Assembly: GCA_000827495.1 (NCBI GenBank)
Contig: KN817543.1
Span: forward strand, 186,001 to 250,000
Direction of reading: 5' to 3'
Length of the DNA: 64,000 nucleotides
From: Hypholoma sublateritium FD-334 SS-4
Lineage: Eukaryota; Basidiomycota; Agaricomycetes; Agaricales; Strophariaceae
Part shown: positions 11,162 through 23,887 of the stretch, piece by piece
Numbering within the stretch: the stretch's first letter is position 1
Layout of the letters: the number at the start of each line of letters is the position of its first letter
The notes under the pieces: model-generated
What the model was told of the DNA's origin: nothing
The model's database searches: none
The model's input: only the letters and a program-made list of their open reading frames with translations
Made by a program: the position numbers and the translations under genes

Positions 11162-14100
11162 ATTTCTGTAGGTATGACTGAGCTTGGATGTTTCAAAGGA
11201 TGAAAACGATATCGTCTCCGTCTCTCATACGTGCCCTTTTATTCTTTCGGGCTGTGACGGATCCGACATTGTAGATCGTATTTGACAGGGAAATGAAATA
11301 TTCTAATGGAATCATGGCTTTCAAAATGTATACGAGTCAATATCGCGACTTACTACCTGATTCTGAGAATGAACGCGCAATCAGTCCATGCGTCGGGTGG
11401 TGCCAGGTGCTGCGGGTTGCGCCCGATATTGTTGGCGGGATAGCCATTCTTCATGGCCAGTCACGATTTAATTTCACACAATGACTGGTATGATATGCGA
11501 AGGGGCTCATGCGGGCTCTTGGAAGATGAAGAAGTAGTATCGGTGCTACGATTTCTGGGAGTTTGTCAGTTCTTGGAAGGACCTGCCACCGCCGATGGCG
11601 GACGACCCCTTTTCATTTTGAGAACGACGTCCATCAGAGAGTACAGACGTGTATTCATACTCACAGATTACTGCGGGATAAGTAGCACCTAAATTCAGTC
11701 AGATTACACGACAATTTTGCGTGACCTTTTGCGGAAATCCCCTGTTCAATAAAACGAGTTAAAAGTGAAAGGGACATCCGAAATTACGTTTCGTGGAAGT
11801 CAACGATATTTTTCCCGCCATGCTCAAGTTTCAGCTAGGGAAACACCACGCGATATCGCGACGTATGCGCACCTTCTCATCGGCGACGGCTATCTCAGCT
11901 TGGATGGAAAACATGACGCACGTTGTAAAAACATGCCCACTGAGTGACGACTTAGTACCAACAGCAGTCGTGGTCATTCTGCAGTGAGATCAACGCGTCA
12001 GTCCATGTATCTATATCCTCTCCTAAAAACCATCCCGACGGGCGCCCGAAGTGCGCAGTATGTGATTCGGGGTCCATAAGACATTGCATCGTATGAGACA
12101 AATACCTCTACACTTTTTGTCTGTGCGTCTGCTCCCGCGGCGGCAACATCGACGCGTCTACGGTGCGACGTTCAGCAAAGCGGCAACAGCGTCCACACGG
12201 GTTACACTTGTCGGCCTCGGCCCGCCGGAACGGCAGCCGGCACAGCGGCGGTAGCGTGGGATCTCAGCTTAGCGCTAACTTGAACCACAACCACCACCGC
12301 ACCTCCATCGATGTCTTCACCCTTTGACACCTTTAGCATTCTATTTTCCTCGCTAGATCTCGTCCAGAAGAACACTAGAGCTATGTTTATGAGCTGATAG
12401 CGAGTTGGTCTGTCATCGCCTATGCGCGTAACCCTGCTGATTCAAGGTTTTGCAACGCAGCTCGACCTCTAGCAAGCGCCAAGGAGACTATCCCGTAGAG
12501 GGAGCTCAAGCGTACTGCTCTGTTTCGACCATCGCAGCGTGTGCTGTTCCCTATTCGTGCTAGCACGTCTCGCCATCCCGTGCGCCCATGCATATGCCTA
12601 GATGATCTGAGCTACGAAGCCGCTATGGTGGACCCCGACAGCGCGAGCGTTACCGCAAAGCTCACGCACATCTCGACTTAGCACCTGGTTCTGCTCTTAA
12701 TCGATGTTCCCCTCCTCATGCTCTCCCAGTCAACCAATTCTGTTGTTCGCTCTGTACCGCCGGAGCGTGCACTTCGCCTCCCCACCGACATCACGTCGCT
12801 CGCTGGCGCGCCAGCTCTCCTCACTCTCGCGAAAGATGCGACTGGTGCTTTCTGCGGCCTGTGACAATGTGTATAAAACCCCCATCTGTCGTCTCGCCAC
12901 CCCATGTCATGCGCCCACTCACCCGCCGAACACCTTGCAGTCACCGCCCATTTACCGCGCACACCCACCCCACTCTCGCCCACGTCTGTTTCAGGTCTGG
13001 ATTCGCACCTGATTGCACTCGCAGACGACTATATACCCGTAATTCAACGCAGGCGTTCTCCAATGCCCTCTCCGTGCTCGAGAAGACGCAGCGATGCCTT
13101 GATGATCCAGCGTACACGACGGTCAACGTTCCCACTTCCTTACCCACGATCGTGGTTCTGTTCGCACCTTTTCTTCCCCTGCACACTTTCGGCGCTGTGG
13201 CCCGTCAAGGATACCATTGAGTTCAACGACTTCAGCGTCCGCACATATACGACGGACACCGTGCCCGCCTTCTGGTCAAATTTCACTGCGCTTCTGCACT
13301 CTACGCTTCTCCCCAGACACCGTGCCAGGCATCTGAAAGCTCCTCGCGCCTTGTGAACCAGTAAAACACTTGTCGACTCCGCCGATATCTTTCCATCTGA
13401 AATAGCAGCCTCCTGCGTTCCGTGGCTCTCTCAACCGTCGCCCTCTTTCATGTGTTCCCGCCGTCCCCTACTTTCCCACTACATCCATCTGTGTAGCCGC
13501 ATCCCTCCGTTTTACGCATAATGTTATCAATCAACTGCTTCAATCATCGTATTCAGCTGCACCGCCCAAAAACTAAATTTCGCTCTCCACACCCCGATCA
13601 AAAATGCCCTCGGCCCTTCTGAGAGCAGCAGCGCATATAGCTGGATCGAGGCGAGGCCCATGTGTACCACTTTTTTTTGTTCAGCGTTTAAGACGAGGTT
13701 TCAGTGCGCGGTGCCTATCGGCGCGGTGTCGGTACCAGATGTCGGGCGAATGACAGGTGCACAGGCCATCCTAACTTCTGCTCGGCGTCTCGTGGACTCT
13801 GGGGTGATATTCGTGGACGGAATGGGAGGCTCTACCTAGCTCGCGGTCTGAGCTCGCATCGCGCGGACATCAACCAAACACCACCACGCAAGTGCTATAT
13901 CCTGTATATAAGCTTGGTTGAACGCTGACATCGACCGTTGAGCGTTCTACCCCTCGCCCGCCCGATTTACCTGTCTACAGCGCCATCGCTCCCGACGCGT
14001 CAAATATCAATTTCAACCTCGAAGCATCGAATAGCAGCGCGCACTACGCCCGGTCTACTGCTGCATCCATCCATCCCCGCTCCCGGTCTCGCGCGCAGCC

Positions 14101-16799
14101 TTCGCATAAGCATCCCTTCTGCCTGTCTGCGTTCTAGCGTCGCAGGATATATACGCCGCTGGGCTCCATTTCCCCAGCGCGGATCGGCACCACACGAAGC
14201 TCGTATGCATGTCCGCGTAGCCGCGTCGTACACCCCGCGGCGGTAGCAGGCAGGCAGACGTGCATGTCATTCTAATCGCGCCCGTGAGCCCAATATCAAG
14301 GGTGTGCGTCCCTTGTGCCCCAGCCGGCCCCGCGCATTACTCTACACCTGTTCTAGATGTTCCCTTCGCACTCCGTGTCGGCCCCAGCGCTCGCTCCCCA
14401 TGTGCAGGCTGCCCATCTCTCCAGCATCGCCAGCCCCTCGCCCGCGGACACAGCGCGCTGCGCTCATTCGACAAGGTGAGTAATTCACCTATCGCTTTTT
14501 ATTCATATTTCATGCATTAACTGGCTTATCGATATATCGTGCATCTACAGTCAGGTGGTTGCGGAGCACGCCCAGAGCACGGACACCATCCCCGGTGAAG
14601 ACATGCTTCTTGAGCGCCACCGCGGGCCCTCTTCCATTCACACCGCCTCCAGCTCGATCGCCTTATTTACTTGTCTGTACTGCCGCGACGGGCACTACCG
14701 TACACCGCACATCATTGATTCATCGCCAGCCACATACCGCACGTCGCGCAGGTACTTGCTTATACTGTTCCCGTGGATGCATCTTTTTCTGTGCCGCCCA
14801 TCCACGTTCCGGCGTTCACTATATCACGGCCCAGCGATCGCGCTCTGGTCCACATGCTGCCTGCATGACCCACCCGCCCCGAGCGCGATGTGTGCCTGTC
14901 TCCTTCGCCTGCATACCCCCACCTTCCCACCTGTATGCCGAGTGGAGCGCGCGTTCTTCCCGTTCACAAACCTCATGACATCCATCCACGCCGCCTATAT
15001 GCGCACAACAGCGCTCCCCGGTGCTTCCACTCCCCCTGCTCCATCAGCTCAGACTGCGCGCCAGCTGTCTGTCTGACTGTTCTTTTCTCTCTCTTCTGGC
15101 CGTCTTATTGCTGCCCTGCATGCCCACACCGGTGACAGACTACCTGCGACACCGCTACGCCTTGCGCGTCGCATGCATACATGCAGATCCATGTCGTCCC
15201 GCGGCGCCACCCACAGGGCCCACGAGCGGTATTCCAGCGTCCATGCTATTGGCGCGCGGTCCGGCTCGCACGCCATGCTCGTGTCCAACACGCGCATGGG
15301 CCTGCTGCGTCGCTTGACATACCCTATCCCTTCCCGTCTTCACGGACTGAGATGCACCGTCGCCAGCCCACGCAGCACGCTCCATTCCCGCACTCGTGGT
15401 GACGCTCCCTTATCGTCTGGTCCAGGATGCTCATCGACCTCGACGCCGTGGTAGCGTACGCGCATAGTCTGTGGAATAAGTAGAGCGGACAAGCGCAAAG
15501 GTCCTGCATTTCGCCATGCACCAACGACGAGGATCGGCCTGAACGGATCGTAGGTGTACGGCTGCTGTTATGTCCAAACTGATTACTGGGTATTTGTGGA
15601 CGAGTGATGTACTTGATGGGATAAACGCAATTACGGGCCACCCGCCCTTTCCATTCAGGCCATCCATCACCGCATTGGTGCGCGCGATGTGCGTCGCTAT
15701 AATGTCCAGTGGACTCACCTGGAAAAATGGGAGATTTCTTAGAATAAAAAATCATCCGCACACTTGGGTCACCGCAAGCTCAGTATTTTTGGTCGATACT
15801 TAATGTTAATGATCAAGGATCGATTTGGGATCAATCAATGCAAAACTTGTAAATACCAAAAGTATCTGTTTCAGGAGACAGAGTTCGCCAGTCCAATTGC
15901 GCCATAATTATTGCAAGATAATAATTTCTGGTTTTTTCGGGATGATTACTCAAGTTGCTGAAGTACTGATGAGTGAACAGGAGACTATTTAACGTTTAAC
16001 TTTACACTTCGTGGCACTCAGCGCTTATTTGAGTAGTACATACTGTCCGTAAAATAGCTAATAAAATACTACTGATTTATGTAGGGCAGATGATTTGTGT
16101 TTGATAAATATTTCGTGGCTTTATATTATCGCTTGCTGACCTCAGATAATTTATCTGAGCTTTTTGGTGAGAGTTCAATGACCTAGACCATGATGTGTAT
16201 GGGCGTGCGAATTTGTGACGCGTGTCATCAGGCGTTTTATTGCCTCCTCCTAATGCTGCCGCCGACATCCCTCTTCGGGCAGGTACATGAGACGTTCAAC
16301 TCCGCTGGAAGGCGAACGAAGAAAGTGGGACGAGAGCTGAGTCAGCTAGGTGCCCATACGAAAAACCCCACCACCTCCTGCTCAACGCCCCAGAAAAGAG
16401 ACGAAATTTCAGAGCTTTTTTGCGATGCTCGACATCTTTTCCTGCTGTCTCCACCGACGAAATGAGTCGGAAGATAATCCAGTGAGTGCTCAGAGCGGTC
16501 TGGATGGTGGGCGATAATGTTTATAGCGACTTTCAACGTAATAGGACCAGCCTGACGAACGCACCCACCTTATTCCCTCCACTTCGCCTGCCGTAGTCAC
16601 TCCGTAAGCTCATCTATCCTCCCACCCCCCTTTCCTTTTGTTTTTTTACCTTCATAACCTGACGGTCGTTCTTTTCTTACACGGCACCTTATCGCCTTCT
16701 TATCGATCTAGCACCATCGACTCCGCTATTACTAGCGTCAACGCTCGACAACGAAGGAAAGAGCGCTACAATACCCTTGTACGCACGAGCGAAGCCAAG
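11162..16799. other. Long gene-poor stretch
   Basis: No gene is supported. The part next to the tyrosinase start (11162-12100) should contain its promoter. About 12100-15500 is GC-rich, pyrimidine-biased on the plus strand and full of short overlapping frames without domains. About 15550-16560 is AT-richer and shows nothing I recognise. Confidence 0.45.
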
Positions 16800-17705
16800 A
16801 TGGTCAACGTCAACGTCGACGACCCGTTCGTCCTGCGCACCCCATCCCCGGGCCCCAACATCTCCCACCCCCACAATTCGTCCTCCCATTCCCTTTCGTT
16901 TTCTGCCTCCTCTCGCTCTGTATCCCATATCGACGTCCGAAACGCCCTGCCAACGGTGCAATATTCCCGCAGCCACGTCCAAGTACGCGTTGGCGCCCCG
17001 ATGCCCGCCTTTCCACAGCCGCTGTCCGCCACGAGACCCAGACCGCCTTTAGTCCACTACGCAAGCCAGGCTGGTACAAGCCGCTCGCCGTCGAGAGAGG
17101 GGGGAGACAGGGTACCGTCGGGTCCTTCACCACGGCCGCGACCTCGGCCTGGCTTCAGACTCGTACGCCTTCCTCTCGAAGGGGCTAGAGAATCCGCTGC
17201 GAGGAGGGGCCGTAATGCACAGAAAACGCCCCAGGGGGGGTTGGGCGGGCCAGGGGTGGAATTTGTCGATGCGTCGACACCCATCGCTGCGGATGACGAA
17301 TTCGATCTGACTATCGATTTGGACGAAGGGAGCACGCCACATGAACCTCGTCCTCTGACTGGCACCAACGTATTGACCGAAGGTCGTACTCGACCCTCCG
17401 GAAGCGACGTTCGCGGCACAGGCAACCCGGAAGACGCGCCCGACACACCTCGCGAAGATTATCACCGCCGCCAAGTTTTCGCCGGACGTGACGGACAGGG
17501 CCCATCTGGCGACCCAGGCCTCGAAATCAGTGTTTCTGCTGCGTCGACTGCGTCTCTCGATATCAACCATGCCGGACATGAGCAAGGGGCGCGGTCTGGC
17601 ACTCGCGAGGAAGGAATTGAGTCCGCATCCAGGACGGAGCCAGTGGACATTCCGGAGTTTATTATCAATTTCGATAAGCCTCTCACTGTGAGCTTCAGCC
17701 CTTGA
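16800..17705 (+). CDS. Predicted disordered protein of unknown function, 301 aa
   Basis: A single uninterrupted frame. I chose the ATG at 16800 because its context (CCAAGATGG) is strong and the protein from there begins MVNVNVDDPFVLRTPSPGP. An upstream in-frame ATG at 16638 would add a hydrophobic stretch that looks like leader sequence. The protein is rich in Ser, Pro, Arg and Gly. An acidic motif follows at about residues 162-172 (DDEFDLTIDLDEG), and the C-terminus has a short ordered-looking stretch (IPEFIINFDKPLTV). No enzyme or binding domain is recognised. Alternatives are a larger spliced gene whose 3' exons I cannot see, or a lineage-specific regulator. Codon use and the length of the open frame support a real gene. 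Confidence 0.55.
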   Translation: MVNVNVDDPFVLRTPSPGPNISHPHNSSSHSLSFSASSRSVSHIDVRNALPTVQYSRSHVQVRVGAPMPAFPQPLSATRPRPPLVHYASQAGTSRSPSREGGDRVPSGPSPRPRPRPGFRLVRLPLEGARESAARRGRNAQKTPQGGLGGPGVEFVDASTPIAADDEFDLTIDLDEGSTPHEPRPLTGTNVLTEGRTRPSGSDVRGTGNPEDAPDTPREDYHRRQVFAGRDGQGPSGDPGLEISVSAASTASLDINHAGHEQGARSGTREEGIESASRTEPVDIPEFIINFDKPLTVSFSP

Positions 17706-18522
17706 TTTTAGGCGCCTGTGCGCCTAATTTCTGATGTGCCTAATTTCCGATATCGACCAATATGTGCACCGACGGCTACTGGTTGGCTGTTTCTGAGCTT
17801 CTGGCCACCCACACTGTTGGTCTTGCCGCTGATAGGATATGCCTGCGCCTTTTCCCTACTTTGTCGGGATCGTCGATGTGATTCTGCAGCTTTTCGCATG
17901 GCATTCTTTGTTTTGCTCTACGCTTGGACGTCTGATCCTTTTCTCGGCCCATCTATCCACAACAAAACATTCCTAATGACCTTCTAATCCTCATAACCAA
18001 ATGGATGCTCACAACCCGTATCACCTACCCTGCTGGTCATCGTACACTGCAACCGACAGATCGGATTATGTAATCTATGGGCGTCTACACGAACCCCCCC
18101 GTTTCTCAAGTTTCTCCTCAACGAACGGACACGACCGCTTGTATTTTCTGCAGCCTTCCCTCTCCTTGTCCATGTATCACATCTACCTCGCACTTCGATA
18201 GCACAGATGCCACCTGATGTCTCAATCGCCCGTCGCTCTGCTATCTCGCTTGTCATTCTTTGTATCTCCAGTTCAACGTATCTCGTTTGCTATATCTACG
18301 TATACATGTCCACATCGCCTATCATGTCTGCCTGTGTGAAGTATGTTTTGTTTGTTTGTGACCAATAAAAATTTACGGCCTCTATTCGGCTGAGCTTTTT
18401 GGATGGCAGAAGGTGATATTTCAGAACAGGTACGCGATAGAAATACATATTGAAGAGAGCAAGTAATAACATCCTGTCGTAATGTACAGTACAAGGGACA
18501 CATACACAAGTCGATAGAAAAG
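17706..18522. other. Intergenic, probably convergent 3' flanks
   Basis: This lies between the 3' ends of two convergent genes. It contains a plus-strand frame with hydrophobic residues (17718-17987) that has no recognisable domain and probably is 3' untranslated sequence. Nothing else is evident. Confidence 0.4.
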
Positions 18523-19278
18523 TTATTCATAAACAGCGGCAGAGTTGAATAGATTATATCTGAGAATGTGTCGCATAATCGACACAGACGCCAGCATTTC
18601 TGGGAAATGCGCTCATCAGGTGGTCGTACGTTGGCGTAGTCATCGTGACTCACCGGTAGCCAGATAGCTGAACTCCTCCGTGACGGTGAGCATGGCTCCC
18701 CCAGAGCTGGGAGGGTCGTGGTAACCTCCAGGGTGCTTGAGGCTGTAGTCCGCGACCACTTCCGCGTCGCTATTTGTGCACTGTGAGGACATGGCGGGGA
18801 TGGGTTAGTGATACTGGTTCATAAACATATATCGATATTACTCACTGTCCACTCTTCGCCCTCCACCTTTCGCCAGCCCCATCGATACTCCCGCCCATCA
18901 GAAGCAAAAAACCGTCTCAGTGTTGGGCTGGAATTACGACGAATGGTTAACGCCATGAGTGATGCGAAGTTGGCGGTGAACGTACCCCGCGACGTCGTTG
19001 ACCTGTGAGATGTACTGAGCCATATCCTTCGGTGGGTACCCGCGAAATGTTATCGTTCCGAGTGCGTGTCTGGAGCCGAATTTCAAGGTGATGGCGGGTG
19101 TATTTCTGTGAGCTGAGTCCTCTGTCTGGTCGTAGATGTGGTACACAGTCTCATCCTCGTCGTGCACTGATCGGGTGAGAAGGAGGCGCATCCGCCCGTA
19201 CATGTCGACATATTCGGCCCCAGAAAGGCGGCCAGACTTGTCTTCGAGAAATAGAGGGAGTCCAAGTTTGAGCGCCAT
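18523..19278 (-). CDS. DUF6593-like small protein, 192 aa
   Basis: Exons: 18986-19278, 18846-18927, 18654-18780, 18523-18599; introns are 58, 65 and 54 nt, all GT-AG, and the coding sum is 579 nt. The protein has a short N-terminal beta-rich segment, a central FFASDGREYRW motif at about residues 103-113, a VVADY motif, and a C-terminal LASVSIMRHI segment. This series (DGRxYxW, then C, then VVAxY, then a terminal helix) resembles the basidiomycete DUF6593 family, whose function is unknown. It has no signal peptide or membrane span. The start is the first ATG of the open first exon. Identification of the family is from memory of its motifs. The gene structure itself is well supported by the exact frame. 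Confidence 0.8.
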
Positions 19279-22200
19279 TTTCTACCTGGAGAATTGAGCC
19301 TTCGCGTGCGGAGAAAAAAAAGGTAGTGGAGGAATGAGCTAACGATCAACTTTTTGGTATTTAAATGGCGGGCCAACTTCAGCTACTGGTATTCCCAAAC
19401 GGAGAAAGCGTGTCAGTAGATCCCCTACCCCGTTATGCTCCCCTTGGCGAAGGACCGCTGATGTTAATATCCCCAGACCTGCCCGCGGATGCGTGCTGAG
19501 CGGTACGGCGGCATCGTATCAAATGGGATACGCTGCCGCAGCTTCTTCCTAAAAATTCCCTGCACATATATCCCAATGCAGACACATGAGCACGTTTCCC
19601 AAGGACTTGATCTGGGCTTATTCGCAAAGATAAGTAGCTCGGAAGACAGTACTTCTGTCAATAATTCGCTCGGCGATGGTCCTGAGTCTCGTGCCTGCCA
19701 GTGCGTGGTATTTTTGGAGCTCACAGAAGTAGTGGACGCGTAATTCGAACACCGCTAGACAAATGGATGTCCTTCTATGTGCCTCCGCGTTCAGCTCCAC
19801 AGTATTCTACGGGACTTGATTCAGCCTACTTCAACAACAGAAGGGGGGTAAGTGGACATTGACATAGTCGCAATGTAGCGCCGACACGAGGCCGTGTATC
19901 ATCACGCCCAATCAGCCGAGACTAATCTGGTACCGCGTGTATATGCCAGGATGAGGCCCCTTGTATAGGCTCACCTGAACTGTATAAATGCACCGGAGCT
20001 AAAACCTTTCTCTCCGACGCACACGATATTGCAGCCACGTCTTGACGGACAGCTTTTAATTTTATTTAGTTGCCGGACTGCAGAGGGGATGATGAACGGA
20101 CAATACGCTGACAATGGATGATTATAACCACCATTTCGCCATTGGTCGTCTCGAAACACGATATAACACCATGCACGATCAATAAGGGCGAGTTAAAAAC
20201 GCGTCAGGGATTGACGCGTGGTCATATCCCCGAATGTAAGTACAATGTCCCGTTTTTAAAACTAACTTGCGACTTACTTGGGCCTCCGCGAGATATATGA
20301 GGGTGCTTCCACCCCAGTAGGTCTTGGGTCACTGTAGCCTAAGATACTGGTCTTCTATGTGCTAGCAGTACTTGCCTGTAGCCTGAGTTTTCCGCGCAAA
20401 AAAAAAGCGTTGGGTCGATTCAGCCGGCAACGGCCGGTGTGTTATATGTTATGTACGAGTTCGTAGCATTGGTGCCGGGCGGCAGGCACCTCAGGCGCCG
20501 AAGAGGTTTGGTAATGGTTTTCTCGCACGGAATATCTAATTTCGAATGTATCGGCACAAGTTTCCCAAGGAGGTTCAATGGATGCAACAATTTTAAAAAA
20601 AACAATTGCCGTCCCTAGAGGGGCGGCAGTAAATTTGTCATTACGTATCTCATCATATCCGAAATTACTACAACGCAGCGTTGAAACTAAAACGTGAATG
20701 GAGACGTCCCTCCCTTGTACTCTTATAACGGTCACGGAATTTTGTAACTCAAAGGTTCTTTCATGGCGTGAGTATGTTTTACAAAATATCGGTATCCAGA
20801 CGATGGGGAATTGAGGCAACGGCGAACGTGCACCGTCGCCATCGCCACTTACATCCAACTGTCAACGTGTCATAATATTTATCGGCATATTAATTTTTGT
20901 GCGTTTCGAGGTATCACGCTTCGCGGGCTGTCCAGAGTCTAGACAGATTTATATCGTGCAATGTATGACATACGTCATTCCAGTAGCAAACTGCAGAGCG
21001 GATTTTCTGCGAAGTATATAGCCCCCTTTGCATCGGTATCGCTGGCGAATAAGCTCGATTTGTCGTATCCACTGACGTCACTTGCAGATATTGGCAGGTC
21101 GATATCTCAATGGGTGTGTTTAAATTTACGCATTATTCTCCCGTATCGTCGTGAATATTAACGACTAAAACGTTGGTTGCATGGTCCTTACTGTCTAATA
21201 TTGCGTAGGGGTGTAGTGACGAATTTAGTGCCGCTTATATCCAAGCAAGGGGATACATGACTCAGAACGTGTTGCCTCAACTCAAAGAGACAATTTGGAC
21301 CCAAGTGTCCGGCTTTTTGTACGTCCACATCTCCATTTACCATGATATCGCTTCCAAAACGAGTTAACCCTCCCGAGGGGAATATATTTGGGTTGCCCAC
21401 CAAACGTGCTGAGCGGTGCCACTTTATATAGAAAGTAACGTACCTGTCTGCAGCTGTCGTGTGGACGAGGAAATTTGTTTTACCTGCCCTTCACCTCGCA
21501 TAACCCACAATAAACACAAGAAGAGCCTGATTCTTTTGGTGTGCTACATTCTGTCAAGAAGGTTTGTTCCGTTTTAAACTCTACTAACTACGTTACACGT
21601 TCCCTATTTCCGTGTTCTTTCGAGGACGGATGTGGGCACCTGCCAACGGCGGTCAGTTCACAATAGGAAAGGCAAGGACGGAAGTGGTTGGGAAACTCGG
21701 GATAGGGTACGTGAATAAACTATGCCCTTATCCGCTTTTCTCTGCCGACGCTCCAGGAGATAAGAAGCCGCAGGGCAAGAGGTGCGTCAAGACCTTTTTG
21801 AGGAATACCATGATGTGATGCGAATCGAATATTGATCAGCCGCCATTGTCTCCATCGCCATTTTCAGGACGAAAGCTTCCTTCCCCCGCCCCCAATCAGC
21901 GGCCTATAATATCTCCACGCTGTGATGTATACACGAGTTAGGTGCGCGGTGAAATTGGTGTGATTCCTGGAACGAATAACTTTATTTCGTGATCCCACTC
22001 TCCGGGACGCCTTCCATCAACTGCATGTCAAACCTTGACGAAGACATGGAGAGGGCAGTCTAAACTTCTTTAGGGACGCAGCTGAGTAGCAGCTGAGCAT
22101 CATCCTTCTCTCGTTCCTGGCCTGGCATAGCTAATTGTTCCCAGTCGACGTCGCAGGGGGCGTGTTGTTTTCCGGACTCTCCCATGACGCGGGATGTACG

Positions 22201-23887
22201 TTCTCCCTGGCGAGACTCGCCAAATCACTGAATGCAACTGACGTGCTTATGCTTCTCCGCAGCCATACAGTCGTGGCTCTTGCTCGTTATCGTAAGAGGC
22301 TTTTTCTGGTGGGAATATCGCTGTGTGAGATACGTTGCGGAGTGGGCGCTGGCGTCGGGCGAGGCAAGTTCTTTGCGGTGTGAGCGGGGAGGCAGCGCGG
22401 CTGAATCAAAATATATCGGACGCAGCTTCTAAGGTATGTGATACTCACTTGGGCCGTTCGTCTTTTCTACATGACCAGCGTCTGCATGAGCTACCAGGGA
22501 GGATGTGATATTTCCGCCGATGGAAAAAAGTCTATTTCGTCTGGGCCTGGTTCCATCCAGATTCCATGTTGGCGGGATATGCGAAGCGTAAGCACCTGCT
22601 CCATCCTTTCAAATATTAGGGCACTCATGATTCACATAGTTTTGGAGTTTATTCTCCCGTTCATAAGCTTCGACCTGGGACGAATAATCATTGACCGCCG
22701 CTTCACCTGCTATACTGCTGCATGTCTTCTTCGTCCAGTTAGCTTTCGCCAGCCCCGCTAAAGAGCCATCGCCACGCGACCACCTGGGTCACCGCATTTC
22801 ATCACTCCTCTGAATCTGACGTCGTGTATTGATTTAAGCCAGGGGCCATCCACTCTCTCATGCTTTGAGTGAGCACACCTGTAGATCGACGATAGTTCGG
22901 GGCCCCATCACCTTCGTGCAGATCGACCTGCTTCTACGTTGTTAAATCATCACGTTGAGTCGGATTTACTTTAATGATCTGTGCTACTACTAATTTTCAC
23001 TCGGACAGCTGTATTTCTTGAGTTGGGCGGTTTACAGACGCCGACGATGTTATCTTGAATTCAAGTAACCCCAAGAAGACTGTCTCTACCGCGAACATGG
23101 AACAGTCCACGATAACGGTACGCGCTTATACTAATCGAACACTATGGGCTCCTAGGACGTGTTGGATTCATTTTAAACTTCCCTTTAACTAAACAAACGT
23201 TTAATAATATGATTCGTTACCTGGTGGCCAATGAACGTAGGCCCTGCAACTTCGAGACAGACTTGAGACCAGACTACCGCCCGGCATGTGAGCTTGTTTA
23301 TGCATAAACTTGATACCACTCAGTAAAATCACACGGAGCTATGGTGAGCACTATTTCGCTCACCCATGTTGTAAATAAACGAGGCACTGCGGTCTTCACC
23401 CTGTAAGATCATGGCTTGATCATGGGCAAATCATGGCGGGACCAAGGCGGGATAAGAATAGATATCAAGAGTTTCTTTGATGAGGCCAGGCAAAGGCCAG
23501 GACTCTGAGCCCGTTATATTTCTCCGTGTGAACAATCCCGCTGTCCTAAACTGGCGCTTTGAGTAAAAGAAACAATCCACGGTAGTGTTACGCCCTGTCC
23601 ATGTCAGTCCAGTGTCAGCCATCGTCGGGGCTGGCGCAAAACCAACGTGTGATCGACGTGAAACTGAGTGGCTGTGAATTTATATTTCGTTTTAGTATTT
23701 ATTAAAGCTTCTTCGGAAAGAAAATCAACCCAAAGATAAAGCCTGTGAATATAGTACGCGGTCAAGTGCAGTTTGTGTTAAGCGCTGAGGAGAGATGTGA
23801 CGGATGGAATTACGCACGGGCCTGTCACATCACGTGTGCATGAGTGTTTAGTGTTGAGGCTCATTTCGAGTTTTGAATGTTGACACG
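19279..23887. other. Intergenic stretch without supported genes
   Basis: Open frames are short and lack domains. The longest (minus, 20442-20858; plus, 22438-22761) were examined and show no motif or splice partners I can defend. A few intron-like signals around 22130-22440 suggest a decayed gene, but no frame can be assembled. The last several hundred bases should hold the PWWP gene promoter. Confidence 0.4.

Noticed and set aside
22130..22761. A possible small spliced membrane protein
   Set aside because: Some intron-like signals and hydrophobic stretches are present, but no combination gives a continuous frame or a known motif.
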